Shown here: positions 1-8,764 of the stretch, piece by piece
Numbering within the stretch: the first letter of the stretch is position 1
Layout of the letters: each line of letters opens with the position of its first letter
Assembly (NCBI GenBank): GCA_028278205.1
Contig: JANQES010000061.1
Coordinates: 1-41,808, forward strand
Source of the DNA: Rhodothermales bacterium
Lineage (GTDB): Bacteria > Bacteroidota > Rhodothermia > Rhodothermales > Bin80
Length of the DNA stretch: 41,808 bases
Reading direction: 5' to 3'
Made by a program: the position numbers and the translations under genes
The notes under the pieces: generated by a model
Database searches by the model: none
What the model was told of the DNA's origin: nothing
The model's input: only the letters and a program-made list of their open reading frames with translations

Positions 1-95
1 CTCCCTTTCTCCCTCTCTCCCTTTCTCCCTCTCTCCCTTTCTCCCTCTCTCCCTTTCTCCCTCTCTCCCTTTCTCCCTCTCTCCCTTTCTCCCTT
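1..95. repeat. Pyrimidine-rich 8-base tandem repeat
   Basis: Five full copies and one partial copy of a 16-base unit made of two octads, ctcccttt and ctccctct. The copies are nearly identical. The same octads recur at 10068-10115. The array starts at the window edge, so its full length is unknown. Confidence 0.95.
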
Positions 96-483
96 CACAA
101 TCCCTTCATTTTTGGAACAATCGTTGCCTCCCGTCGTCTGGCATATCCTGGATTGCCTATATACACAGCAATTTTTTCCAACATCGCCGGTTCTGAATCG
201 CCTTTTCCGACACGTCTGATGAGATGTTATGGGAAAATACCCCATCTGCAAAGGGGGACGGCCCCTATTTCAGAAAGGATGCCTGCCTCTCATATTGATT
301 AACGTAGCGCCCGGCGCCTCTTCAGGAAGCACTGACGACGTGCGCGCTGGCCGAGAGCAGGGCATTGGATGAGCAGAGGCAGACTCGGCAGCGCGATCGG
401 ATCAAGGGCTGTGTAGGCGATAGGATTATTTCTTGCCGTCGGCGGCGCGTCCGCCCGGCATCACCGCAAGCGGTGAGACTGCC
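96..483. other. Intergenic stretch without a recognisable gene
   Basis: No convincing ORF, RNA gene or strong hairpin is visible here. It presumably holds the promoter of the following histidine kinase, but no box can be named with confidence. A TTG at 433 could extend the kinase by 17 residues. Confidence 0.5.
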
Positions 484-2481
484 ATGAACACACCGTCCGA
501 CGATCAACATAACCGGGGCCCGCATCCCTCGCGCGACGAAGCGGGCCGGCCTGAAGCTGCGCGGCAACACGCCGACGCGGCGCAGCGAGCCGATCCGGAA
601 GATAATGCCAGTGAATCCATGGCGACACTCGCAGAATCCAATGCCCAGTTGAGAAAAGAAACCCGCGAACGCAGGCAGATTCAGGACGAATTGGAGCGTC
701 TTTTCAACCTCTCGATGGACATGCTCTGCATTGCCGGCTTCGATGGCTTTTTCAAACGCCTCAACCCGGCCCTGCAAAACTTCCTGGGCATCTCTGGCCA
801 CGACCTCGCGCGCATCCCCTTTGCCAACTTTATCCACCCGGACGACCTGGCTGCGACGATGGCCGAGTTGGATAACCTCTCCACCGGCGCCCCCACGATC
901 CGCTTCGAAAACCGATACCGGCGCCGAGACGGCGTCTATCGGTGGTTTGAATGGACGGCCCGGCCTGTGCCGGAGAAGGGGCTCATTTACGCCAACGCCC
1001 GCGACGTCACCGAGCGCAAAAAGACGCAGGAGGCACTCCGAGAAAGCGAACGCCGCTACCGCACCCTCGTCGAGCACGCCCCGGAAGCCATCGTCATGCT
1101 CGACATGGAAAGCGGCAGCTTCGTCGATTGCAACCGGGAGGCCGAAAACCTCTTCGGCATGCCCCGCGAAGAACTGCTGAAGACCAACCCCGTGATGATG
1201 AGTCCGGAGTTTCAACCGGACGGGCGGCCTTCGGACCAGGCGGCGTTTGAGGAAATCGGCAAAGCCTTGCAGGGCGATGTGCCCTACTTCGAATGGGTCC
1301 ATAAAAACGCCCAGGGCCGGGAGGTTCCCTGCGAGATCCGGCTGGTGGGCCTGCCTTCGGCGGGTCGGATACTCGTCTGTGGCAGCATCGTGGACATCTC
1401 CGAGCGCCGGAGCGCCGAAGAGCAACTGCACCTGACCCAGTTCATGGTCGATTCTGCCGGAGACGCCATCTTCTGGATGCACGACGATGCGCGCTTCTTG
1501 AACGTCAACGAGCAGGCCTGCCGCACCCTCGGCTATAGCCGCGACGAATTGCTCAGCATGAGCGTGCTGGACATCGCCGTGGAGATGACCATGGAGACGT
1601 TCGCGCAGGTCTGGCAGGCGGTCAAAGAGAAAACGTCCTACACCTTCGAAGCCGAGCACCGGCGCAAAGACGGGCGCACGTTCCCGGTCGAGATTACGGC
1701 CAACTATCTCGAACGTAATGACCAGGAATATCTCTGTGCCTTCGTGCGCGACATCACCGAGCGTAAACACGCCGAAGAGGCCATCGCGCAAAAAGCCCAA
1801 GCCCTCGAACGCAGCAACACCGAACTCCAGCAGTTCGCCTACGTCGCCTCGCACGACCTGCAGGAGCCGCTCCGAACTATTAGCAGTTACGTCCAACTGC
1901 TTCATAAACGCTACGAAGGCCGACTCGACGCCGACGCCGACGACTTCATCGAGTTCATCGTCAATGCCGCCGAGCGGATGCAGGCGCTCATTCGTGACCT
2001 GCTGGCCTATTCTCGCGTTGGGCGGCGCGAGATCAACCGGCAGCCGGTGGACGTGGCCGAGGTGCTCGAACGCACGCTCTCCGGCATCCGGGCTGCGCTC
2101 GACGCCGCCGGCGCCGAAGTCACGCACGCCGACTTGCCCACGATCAAGGCCGATCCGATACAGTTGAGCCTGCTCTTTCAGAACCTGATCAGCAACGGCG
2201 TCAAGTTCCACGGCGAGGCGGCACCCCGCGTCCACGTCTCGGCCAGGCGCGCGGGCGGCGCGTGGTGCTTTGCCGTCAAAGACAACGGCATCGGCATCAA
2301 AGACGTCTATCAAGAACGGATCTTCGAGGTCTTCCGCCGCTTGCACAGCCGCAGCCAGTATGCCGGCACCGGCATCGGTCTGGCCATCTGCAAGAAAATC
2401 ATCGAACGCCACGGCGGACGCATCTGGGTCGAATCGGAGGTAGGCGCCGGATCGACGTTCTTTTTCACCATCCCTGTTTGA
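484..2481 (+). CDS. Multi-PAS sensor histidine kinase
   Basis: Cytoplasmic sensor kinase of 665 residues with no membrane segment. Three PAS domains follow a polar N-terminal tail: roughly 65-170 (with an HPDD motif), 175-310 and 315-435. Each ends in the D(V/I)(T/S)ER linker typical of PAS/PAC units. A HisKA helix pair carries the phosphoacceptor His457 in ASHDLQEPLR, followed by a HATPase domain with DNGIGI and GTGIGLAICKKI. The SHDLQEPLR form of the H-box is common in phytochrome-like kinases that pair with Rcp1-type single-domain regulators, and such a regulator lies next door. The ATG at 484 was chosen over an upstream TTG at 433, because the extra 17 residues look non-conserved. The signal sensed is unknown. 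Confidence 0.9.
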   Translation: MNTPSDDQHNRGPHPSRDEAGRPEAARQHADAAQRADPEDNASESMATLAESNAQLRKETRERRQIQDELERLFNLSMDMLCIAGFDGFFKRLNPALQNFLGISGHDLARIPFANFIHPDDLAATMAELDNLSTGAPTIRFENRYRRRDGVYRWFEWTARPVPEKGLIYANARDVTERKKTQEALRESERRYRTLVEHAPEAIVMLDMESGSFVDCNREAENLFGMPREELLKTNPVMMSPEFQPDGRPSDQAAFEEIGKALQGDVPYFEWVHKNAQGREVPCEIRLVGLPSAGRILVCGSIVDISERRSAEEQLHLTQFMVDSAGDAIFWMHDDARFLNVNEQACRTLGYSRDELLSMSVLDIAVEMTMETFAQVWQAVKEKTSYTFEAEHRRKDGRTFPVEITANYLERNDQEYLCAFVRDITERKHAEEAIAQKAQALERSNTELQQFAYVASHDLQEPLRTISSYVQLLHKRYEGRLDADADDFIEFIVNAAERMQALIRDLLAYSRVGRREINRQPVDVAEVLERTLSGIRAALDAAGAEVTHADLPTIKADPIQLSLLFQNLISNGVKFHGEAAPRVHVSARRAGGAWCFAVKDNGIGIKDVYQERIFEVFRRLHSRSQYAGTGIGLAICKKIIERHGGRIWVESEVGAGSTFFFTIPV

Positions 2482-2483
2482 GT

Positions 2484-2537
2484 GTTTGGGTGTTATAGTG
2501 TTTTAGTGTTATGGTGTTATAGTGTTTTAGTGGAAAA
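2484..2537. repeat. Octad repeat gtgttWtR
   Basis: The word gtgtt recurs every 8 bases seven times (gtgtttgg, gtgttata, gtgtttta, and so on), starting three bases after the kinase stop codon. It belongs to the 7/8-base repeat class seen throughout the window. Confidence 0.85.
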
Positions 2538-2546
2538 AACACTATA

Positions 2547-2579
2547 AATGCGAATTCAGCGTTGAAATAGAAAGTCGTT
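2547..2579. repeat. 33-bp dispersed repeat, copy 1
   Basis: This sequence, starting aatgcgaattcagcgttg, recurs at 17585-17617 with a single base difference. Both copies lie in intergenic DNA next to short tandem repeats. Confidence 0.85.
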
Positions 2580-2643
2580 AACACTAAACACACACCAGGC
2601 TAAACGCCAGCACAAAGCGAGACGTCTGCTAAAGCCCCCCCCC

Positions 2644-3087
2644 ATGTTTGACTGCCTCGGACACCCCATCGAGATATTGCTGATCGAGGATAACCCCAGC
2701 GATATCCGGCTGACCCAGGAAGTGCTGAAGGAGAGCAAGCTTCAGAACAACCTGCACGTGGTCGAAGACGGCGAAGAAGCCCTCGACTATCTCTATCATC
2801 GCGGCCCCTACGCGCAGGAACCCCAGCCGGACCTGATCCTGCTCGACCTCAACCTGCCCAACCTCGACGGGCGCGAGGTGCTCAGCAAGATCAAGCAAGA
2901 CGAAGCCCTCAACCACATCCCCGTCGTCGTCTTGACGACCTCCGATGCCGGCGAGGACATCATGCGGAGCTATCAGCTCTATGCCAATTGCTACATCACC
3001 AAACCCATCGATCTCGATCAGTTTATCAAGGTCGTCAATGCCATCGAAGACTTCTGGCTAACCATCGTGAAACTCCCTAGACCGTAG
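2644..3087 (+). CDS. Single-domain response regulator, Rcp1-like
   Basis: Receiver-only protein of 147 residues. The acidic pocket is Glu15/Asp16 in LLIEDNPSD. The phosphoacceptor is Asp68 in LILLDLNLP, Thr98/Thr99 supply the switch hydroxyl, and Lys120 is in YITKPID. The C-terminal helix ends in a short tail with no output domain. The insertion around YLYHRGPY is typical of Rcp1-type regulators, which accept phosphate from phytochrome-like kinases. The kinase 162 bp upstream is the likely partner (inference from order and family). No Shine-Dalgarno site is visible; the ATG directly follows a run of nine C. Confidence 0.9.
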   Translation: MFDCLGHPIEILLIEDNPSDIRLTQEVLKESKLQNNLHVVEDGEEALDYLYHRGPYAQEPQPDLILLDLNLPNLDGREVLSKIKQDEALNHIPVVVLTTSDAGEDIMRSYQLYANCYITKPIDLDQFIKVVNAIEDFWLTIVKLPRP

Positions 3088-3088
3088 A

Positions 3089-3103
3089 CGGAAAAAATTT
3101 CCG
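3089..3103. terminator. Small hairpin after the response regulator
   Basis: cggaaa/tttccg with a 3-base loop, two bases after the stop codon. There is no U-run directly after it, so terminator function is uncertain. Confidence 0.3.
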
Positions 3104-3282
3104 CCGGGGGGACGAAGTTGCCTTTTTAGCCCCAACAAACAGCCTATGCCACACAGGTCATCCGGCGGGATCGCGCAAACGCTCACGTTTGGAGGCCTTC
3201 TCGGAGGCTGCGTGCTCGTGGAATGATTTTTAAGCAGGTAACGCTGAATCAAGCTGCCTGGTCTGTTGCCCTTTTGTGTGCT

Positions 3283-5214
3283 ATGAAGAAACTGGAGAAG
3301 CTCCTCGCCGACAACCCCCCTGCAAAGGACGGGATTCAGGTGCTGCTCATTGAGGACAACCCCGCCGACGCGCGGCTCTGTAAAGAATATTTACTCGACG
3401 AACCGGCTCAGGCTTACCACCTGACCCACGTCGAGACGATTGCCGATGCGCTGGAGGCCGTCAGCCGGCAGGCGCCGGACGTGATCGTGCTGGATCTCTC
3501 GCTGCCCGATGCGCAGGGCCTCGAAGGGCTGGGCCGCATTGCCGAAGCCGCCTCGTCGGTCCCCGTCGTCGTCCATTCCGGCCTCGACGACCGGCTCTTG
3601 ATCGAAGAAGCTGTCAAACAAGGCGCGCAGGACTACCTCGTCAAAGGCCGCTACGACGCCGACCTGCTCAACCGCGTCATCAGCTACGCCATCGAACGCC
3701 AGCAGACCCTCCGCGTGGTCCGGCACAGCGAAAAGCGCCTCCGCTCGATCATCGAACATACCTCCGACGGCGTCGTCATCGTCAGTTCCGACGACAAGGT
3801 GGTCTTTGCCAACCCGGCTGCCGAAGCCCTGCTGGGCTCTTCGGAAGATGAACTGCTGGGCAAGCCCTTCCGCTTCGACCTGATCACCGATGAGACGACC
3901 GAGCACGATATCGTAAGCAACGGCGGGCGCATCGTCACGGTCGAGATGCGCGCCACGCCGATTCTCTGGGAAGGGCAGTTTGCGTTTCTGGCCTCGCTGC
4001 GCGACATCACGGCGCACAAACAACTGCAAGAGCAATTGACCCGCGCCAAAGAGGAAGCCGAAGAACTGGCCCGCCTCAAGTCGTCGTTCCTGGCCAGCAT
4101 GAGCCACGAACTGCGCACGCCGCTGACGGGCATCATGGGCTTTGCCGATACGCTCATCAACGAACTCGACTACGCGCAACACAAGGATTTTGCCTCAATC
4201 ATCAAACAAGCCGGCGAGCGCCTGCTGGTGATGATCAACTCGGTGCTGGATATGTCGCAGCTCGAAGCCGGGACGGTCAAGGTCAAGAAACAGCGCATCC
4301 GGGTGACGGACGTGGTGCAGGAAGTCCTCGCGCTGCTCGATCCGCTGGCCAAAGAGAAAGGCCTGACGATGGGCCTGACGACCTATGGCACCGAGACGCT
4401 GGTACTCGGCGACAAGATCCTCTTGCAACGCATCCTGGACAACCTCGTCGGCAATGCGCTCAAGTTCACCGATGAGGGCAGCGTCGTCGTCGAGATCGAT
4501 GCCGGCGAGCAGCAGATTTACATCCGGATCAAAGACACCGGAAAAGGCATCGACCCGGCGTTTATGCCCTACCTGTTCGACCAGTTCAGCCAGGAGAGCG
4601 ACGGGCTGCGGCGTTCGCATCCGGGCAGCGGCCTGGGGCTGGCCATCACCAAAAAACTCGTGACGCTGCTCGGCGGCACGATTGCGGTCGAGAGTGAACT
4701 GGGCGCCGGCAGCACGTTTACCGTCACGTTGCCGGGCGTCGAACGGCCTGCCCCGTCGCGGGTGGCCCAACTCGAACCGGCGCGCCCGCCGGCCGATCAT
4801 CACCGCCCCCGCGTGCTCGTGGCCGAAGACAACAACGAGACGCAACAACTCATCAAACACATCCTCGAACCGCACTACGACGTCACGCTCGTGGCCGACG
4901 GCGAATCGGCCCTCGACCTGATCCAAACCACGGCCTACGACGCGCTCTTGCTCGATATTCAGCTAGCGGGCTCGAAGACGGGCGTCGACGTGCTCCACAC
5001 CGCGCGCGCGCAGACCGAATACGAGAAAACGCCCGCCGTGGCCGTCACCGCCTTCAGCGTCCCCGGCGATCAACCCTATTTCCTCGAAGAGATGGGTTTC
5101 GACGGCTACATGCGCAAGCCCTTCACGCGAGATCAATTGCTCCAAACGCTGCAAAAGGCGATGAGCACAACCCCGATTCCCCAAAACGCCTCGACATGGC
5201 ACGCTGCTTCGTGA
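3283..5214 (+). CDS. Hybrid histidine kinase (REC-PAS-HisKA-HATPase-REC)
   Basis: Cytoplasmic protein of 643 residues. Domain order: receiver 1 (about 18-140, Asp71 in VIVLDLSLP), a PAS domain (about 155-255), HisKA with His275 in SMSHELRTPL, HATPase (NALKF, DTGKGID, GSGLGLAITKKL; about 320-490), and receiver 2 (about 515-625, Asp558 in LLLDIQLAG, Lys in YMRKPF). An N-terminal receiver before the PAS domain suggests it takes phosphate from another kinase, such as the one at 484-2481 via the small regulator. An ATG at 3223 would add 20 residues; the start at 3283 was preferred because the extra residues are not receiver-like. It is in line with the two upstream signalling genes, but no output domain is present in the cluster. 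Confidence 0.9.
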   Translation: MKKLEKLLADNPPAKDGIQVLLIEDNPADARLCKEYLLDEPAQAYHLTHVETIADALEAVSRQAPDVIVLDLSLPDAQGLEGLGRIAEAASSVPVVVHSGLDDRLLIEEAVKQGAQDYLVKGRYDADLLNRVISYAIERQQTLRVVRHSEKRLRSIIEHTSDGVVIVSSDDKVVFANPAAEALLGSSEDELLGKPFRFDLITDETTEHDIVSNGGRIVTVEMRATPILWEGQFAFLASLRDITAHKQLQEQLTRAKEEAEELARLKSSFLASMSHELRTPLTGIMGFADTLINELDYAQHKDFASIIKQAGERLLVMINSVLDMSQLEAGTVKVKKQRIRVTDVVQEVLALLDPLAKEKGLTMGLTTYGTETLVLGDKILLQRILDNLVGNALKFTDEGSVVVEIDAGEQQIYIRIKDTGKGIDPAFMPYLFDQFSQESDGLRRSHPGSGLGLAITKKLVTLLGGTIAVESELGAGSTFTVTLPGVERPAPSRVAQLEPARPPADHHRPRVLVAEDNNETQQLIKHILEPHYDVTLVADGESALDLIQTTAYDALLLDIQLAGSKTGVDVLHTARAQTEYEKTPAVAVTAFSVPGDQPYFLEEMGFDGYMRKPFTRDQLLQTLQKAMSTTPIPQNASTWHAAS

Positions 5215-5274
5215 CGGCGTGTGGACGCATGGACGATTTATGCGGGAATCCGAGCATGATCCAACCCCAAATAG

Positions 5275-5440
5275 TCCCGTAGGGACGACCTGTTTGTAGC
5301 AACGGCGGTATCTTTAAAAAAGCTCCGTAGGAGCGGCCTGTCCAAAAGAAGCCGCTGCATCCGCTTTGAACAGGTCGCCCCTACGGGGCTTATTTTCAGG
5401 AAAGGGCTGCTTTCTACAAACAGGACGCCCCTACGGGGCT
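5275..5440. repeat. REP-like cluster, two direct and two inverted copies
   Basis: Four variants of a hairpin unit whose core is ccccgtaggggcgacctgt followed by ttgtaga. They lie at 5275-5301 and 5321-5345 (plus orientation) and 5366-5391 and 5411-5440 (inverted). Each has a small internal palindrome (cccgtaggg or cccctacgggg). The cluster fills the gap between a plus-strand and a minus-strand gene end, as REP elements often do. Confidence 0.85.
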
Positions 5441-5460
5441 CGTCGGAAAATCCAGATCAC

Positions 5461-5544
5461 AATCAATCCGCAATTCCTCTTCCAATCCAACATCTGCAAT
5501 CCGACATCCGCTATCAGCGATATCCGCGTCCATCTGCGATTGCA
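5461..5544. repeat. Degenerate aatccgc/catctgc repeat
   Basis: Short repeats of aatccgc, aatccaac, atctgca and atccgc occupy the gap up to the stop codon of the permease gene. Together with the preceding REP cluster this accounts for the whole gap 5217-5544; no gene is seen there. Confidence 0.5.
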
Positions 5545-8226
5545 TTATTCATAACGCAGCGAATCGGCAGGGTTCGTGAGGGCGGCGCGGGAGGTGTGGT
5601 AGCTCACCGTCAGCAGCGCCACGACGACCACCGCGAGGCCGGGCAAGAGGAAGAGCCACACCGTCAGGTCGATGCGGGCGGCGAAGTTGGCGAGCCAGGT
5701 GTCGAGGGCGAAGTAGGCCAGTGGGATCGTCAACACGAGCGCGATGAGGACCAGCTTGCCGAAATCGACCAGGAGCAGCCGGACGATGTTGGCCGCGCTG
5801 GCGCCGAGCACCTTGCGCACGCCGATCTCCTTGGTACGCCGCGCCGCCGTAAACGCCGCCAATCCCACCAGCCCCAGGCACGCCACGAAGACGGCGAAGA
5901 GCGCAAAAAGCCCGAACAACGTTCCGAACTGCTGATCGGCTTTGTATTGCTCGTCGAAGAAGCGATCCACGAAAAAATAGTCGAACGGATTGCCGGGGAA
6001 GACCGTGTCGTAGGTGCTCTGGATGGCGGCCAGCGTCTCGTCGAGGTTGGCCGTGTTGACCTTCAGCGAGTAATACCGCCCGCCCCGCGTCGGCCTGAAG
6101 AAGTACGGATCGACTTCCTGCTTGACCGACATCCAGTTGAAGTCCTTCAACACGCCGACCACGGTAAAGGACGTGCTGCCCCCGCCGAGGACGATGCGTT
6201 TGCCGAGGGCCTCCGCCGGCGAGGCATAGCCGAACGTCCGCGCGGCGGTTTCGTTGATGAGCATCGCCTCCTCGCGATCGGTGGTTTGATCCTCGGAAAA
6301 ATTACGCCCGGCGGCAAGCTGCAAACCGTACGTATCGACGAAGTTGTAGTTGATCCAGGTCATATGCACCGTTTCGCGTTCCGAGGCTGCCGCCCCCTCG
6401 TTGCGCGCCGTCGTACCCAGGTTGAAGCCCCCGCCCGGCACCGAGGTCGAGGTCGTAATGGCAGTGATGGCTGGATACGCGGCCAGTTCCGCTTTGAGCA
6501 CCTCGCGCTGCGCCACGAAATCGACATTTTCCTCGACGATGCTGGGCCGTTGGATCACCAGCATCCGGTCGAGGTCCATTCCCAGATCGAACGCGCGCAT
6601 GTAATCGACCTGCGTGAAGGCGGCGTAGGTGCCGATGAAAAGCGCGATCGACGCGGCAAACTGGAAGACGACGAGCACTTTGCGCAACCCCTGCCGCGAA
6701 GCCGCCGTGCCCCGGCGTCCCTTCAACACCGTCACCGGCTTAAACGCCGATAAGATGAACGCCGGATACAGGCTCGACATCACCACGCCCACGACGAAGA
6801 CACCCAGAAAACTGCCCCAGAACCAGGGATTCGTCCAGATCGACGGCGTGACAGCGGCGCCGGAGAGTTCGTTGAGATACGGCAAGCCGAGCACCGCCAA
6901 CCCGACGGCCAGCACCAGCGCCAGCCCGTTGATCAACGCCGATTCGAACAAAAACTGAAGCACGACCTGCCCGCGCCGGGCGCCGGCCACCTTGCGCACG
7001 CCCACCTCTTTGGCCCGCTCCGCCGCCCGCGCCGTAGAGAGGTTGATGTAGTTGACCCACGCAATCAGCAAGATGAACAGCGCCACGAGGGTGAAAAAAT
7101 AGACCGTCTTGTAATTGCCCAGCGCCCCCCAGTCTTCGTCGAAATCCGAAAACAGATGAATGTCTGCCAGCGGCTGGAGCGCGACGACCGCCGCCATGTC
7201 GGCCTCCTCGTAGGCTTCCCGCTTCGCCTCGTTGATGAGCCCGGCAGCCTTTCGCTCGACGGCCTCCACGTCGGCATCGGGATGCAGGCGCGCGTAGGTG
7301 ACGAAGTTGGTCCAGCTCCAGCCGTCGGTGTCGTGATACTGGCCGTGATCGTCGTGGAGGATGTCGTCGAGGGGCAGCAGGAAATCGAACTGGAGGTGCG
7401 AATTCGCCGGGACGTCGGCCAGTACGCCGGTGATGGTGTAAGCGCCGTCGCCCCAGGCGCGCACGTCGAGCGTTTTTCCGATGGGATCGTCCTCGCCGAA
7501 GTAGCGTTGCGCGGCGGATTCTGAAATGAGCAGCGCGAGGGGTTCGGCCAGCGCGGTGGCCGGATCGCCCCGGAGAAACGGAAAAGAGTAGAGATCGAGA
7601 AAAGCCGGATCGACGTAGGCGATGCCGTCTTCGCGCAGCGCGTGCCGCTGTCCGGCGGCATCGGAATAGGCGATGGTGCCGGTCGAATAGTTGGGGTGAA
7701 ACCGCGCCACCGTCCGCACTTCGGGCACGTTCTGCTCCAGCAGCGGCGCCAGCGCCGACCAGCTAAACGCCGACGTGCTGCGCACCTCGCCCCCCTGCGT
7801 CCTGGTGATGGTTAATCGATAAAGATTTTCGTGATCGTCGTGGAACGTATCGTAGCTCTTCTCGAAGGCCACGTACTGGAAAATCAGCAGGCAGGCCGCC
7901 AGCCCCACGGCCAGCCCGCCCACGTTGAGCGTCGCGTAAAACTTGCGCCGGCCCAGGCCTCGCAGCGCTATTTTCAGATAATTCCGAACCATATCTCCTC
8001 CGAAGTAAAGACCGTTGGCAATAAAAGCAGGCGTGGATTTGAGCACTTGCCCCCAGTACCAGCGCAACGCCCGGCCCCGCCCCCGCGACGCCGCGATGCT
8101 GCGATAGACCTCCGCAAAATCGCCGATGACCACGTCGCGGTGGTAGGCCGGAAGCAGCCGCCGCAGCACCTGCACCGCCCAGCCGGGTAAGTCGTCCCGG
8201 CCTTGTGTTCGTTTCGATGTGCTCAT
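5545..8226 (-). CDS. FtsX/MacB-type ABC transporter permease with PadR-linked prefix domain
   Basis: Inner-membrane permease of 893 residues. The N-terminal 70 residues (LLPAYHRDVVIGDFAEVYR...) match the cytoplasmic prefix found on permeases encoded beside PadR regulators. A first membrane helix follows near residues 95-120, then a periplasmic MacB-like core and a first FtsX block (RAKEVGVRKVAGARRGQVV). A second periplasmic core and a second FtsX block (RTKEIGVRKVLGASAANIV) complete the duplicated architecture. The ATG at 8226 overlaps the TGA of the PadR gene (ATGA), indicating translational coupling, so this start is preferred over one 45 bases upstream. No ATPase gene is nearby, so its energy partner must be encoded elsewhere. 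The substrate is unknown. Confidence 0.88.
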   Translation of the reverse strand: MSTSKRTQGRDDLPGWAVQVLRRLLPAYHRDVVIGDFAEVYRSIAASRGRGRALRWYWGQVLKSTPAFIANGLYFGGDMVRNYLKIALRGLGRRKFYATLNVGGLAVGLAACLLIFQYVAFEKSYDTFHDDHENLYRLTITRTQGGEVRSTSAFSWSALAPLLEQNVPEVRTVARFHPNYSTGTIAYSDAAGQRHALREDGIAYVDPAFLDLYSFPFLRGDPATALAEPLALLISESAAQRYFGEDDPIGKTLDVRAWGDGAYTITGVLADVPANSHLQFDFLLPLDDILHDDHGQYHDTDGWSWTNFVTYARLHPDADVEAVERKAAGLINEAKREAYEEADMAAVVALQPLADIHLFSDFDEDWGALGNYKTVYFFTLVALFILLIAWVNYINLSTARAAERAKEVGVRKVAGARRGQVVLQFLFESALINGLALVLAVGLAVLGLPYLNELSGAAVTPSIWTNPWFWGSFLGVFVVGVVMSSLYPAFILSAFKPVTVLKGRRGTAASRQGLRKVLVVFQFAASIALFIGTYAAFTQVDYMRAFDLGMDLDRMLVIQRPSIVEENVDFVAQREVLKAELAAYPAITAITTSTSVPGGGFNLGTTARNEGAAASERETVHMTWINYNFVDTYGLQLAAGRNFSEDQTTDREEAMLINETAARTFGYASPAEALGKRIVLGGGSTSFTVVGVLKDFNWMSVKQEVDPYFFRPTRGGRYYSLKVNTANLDETLAAIQSTYDTVFPGNPFDYFFVDRFFDEQYKADQQFGTLFGLFALFAVFVACLGLVGLAAFTAARRTKEIGVRKVLGASAANIVRLLLVDFGKLVLIALVLTIPLAYFALDTWLANFAARIDLTVWLFLLPGLAVVVVALLTVSYHTSRAALTNPADSLRYE

Positions 8227-8558
8227 GCCGGTCGTAGTTGTTGCGCCACCAGATCGGGCAACGCCGCCCACATGGCTTCGTGGACGCGCCGCGCCTCGCG
8301 CAGCATCGCCAGCCCCTCCGGGGTGATCTTGTAGAGCCGCCGGGGCCGCCCCATCCGCTCCTGCGTAGGCTTGCCGTCTTCGGTCGTCAAATAGCCTTTG
8401 CGCACGAGCCGGTCTAACGGCACGTAGATGCCGCCGACGGAATAACGCTTGCCGGTGATGTCCTCGGCTTTTTCGCGGATCGACAGGCCGAAGGCGTCGT
8501 CTTGCAGCTTGCAGACGACCAGGAGGAGCATCTCCTCGGTTCTCGTAATCAGGGCCAT
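8223..8558 (-). CDS. PadR family transcriptional regulator
   Basis: Winged-helix repressor of 111 residues. The PadR core is visible in EEMLLLVVCKLQDDAFGLSI, then a recognition-helix region (YSVGGIYVPLDRLVRKGYL) and the wing (GRPRRLYKITPEGLAML). It is the first gene of a two-gene operon with the permease, joined by a 4-base stop/start overlap. PadR proteins of this type are usually autorepressors. Two matching palindromes directly upstream are plausible operators. Confidence 0.92.
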   Translation of the reverse strand: MALITRTEEMLLLVVCKLQDDAFGLSIREKAEDITGKRYSVGGIYVPLDRLVRKGYLTTEDGKPTQERMGRPRRLYKITPEGLAMLREARRVHEAMWAALPDLVAQQLRPA

Positions 8559-8580
8559 ACGGATTGCGGGCAGATAGTTT

Positions 8581-8595
8581 CTCTATGATATAGAA
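8581..8595. promoter_or_regulatory. PadR operator-like palindrome 1
   Basis: ctctat-gat-atagaa, a 6-3-6 palindrome with one mismatch, 22 bp upstream of the padR start. It has the same architecture as the second site at 8630. Binding by PadR is inferred. Confidence 0.55.
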
Positions 8596-8629
8596 AAAGT
8601 ACGAAGGGCGACGAGGAATTGCAAATTTT

Positions 8630-8644
8630 TTCTATGAAATAGAA
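8630..8644. promoter_or_regulatory. PadR operator-like palindrome 2
   Basis: ttctat-gaa-atagaa, a perfect 6-3-6 palindrome 49 bp from the first site. The AT-rich surroundings could hold the divergent promoters for padR and the sulfite oxidase gene. Confidence 0.55.
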
Positions 8645-8658
8645 TAATTTGTTTTTAG

Positions 8659-8704
8659 GCCGCGAAGACACGAAGACACAAAGATCCTTTGTGCCTTCGT
8701 GGCA
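8659..8704. repeat. Inverted octad repeat acacgaag
   Basis: ccgcgaag, acacgaag and acacaaag, a 3-base spacer, then the complementary ctttgtgccttcgtgg. This is a stem-loop built from 8-base words, located upstream of the sulfite oxidase-like gene. Confidence 0.75.
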
Positions 8705-8764
8705 AACTCAACCAACTCTTCCGATATTACAATCACCTCGAATTTCACGAGACACTTGCCCCCG

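Noticed and set aside
1..95. Possible CRISPR array
   Set aside because: Units are 8/16 bases in strict tandem with no spacers of unique sequence; no cas gene is present.
322..2412. Long minus-strand ORF of 696 codons opposite the histidine kinase
   Set aside because: It mirrors the PAS kinase in GC-rich DNA; its translation has no recognisable domain and the plus-strand protein is clearly real.
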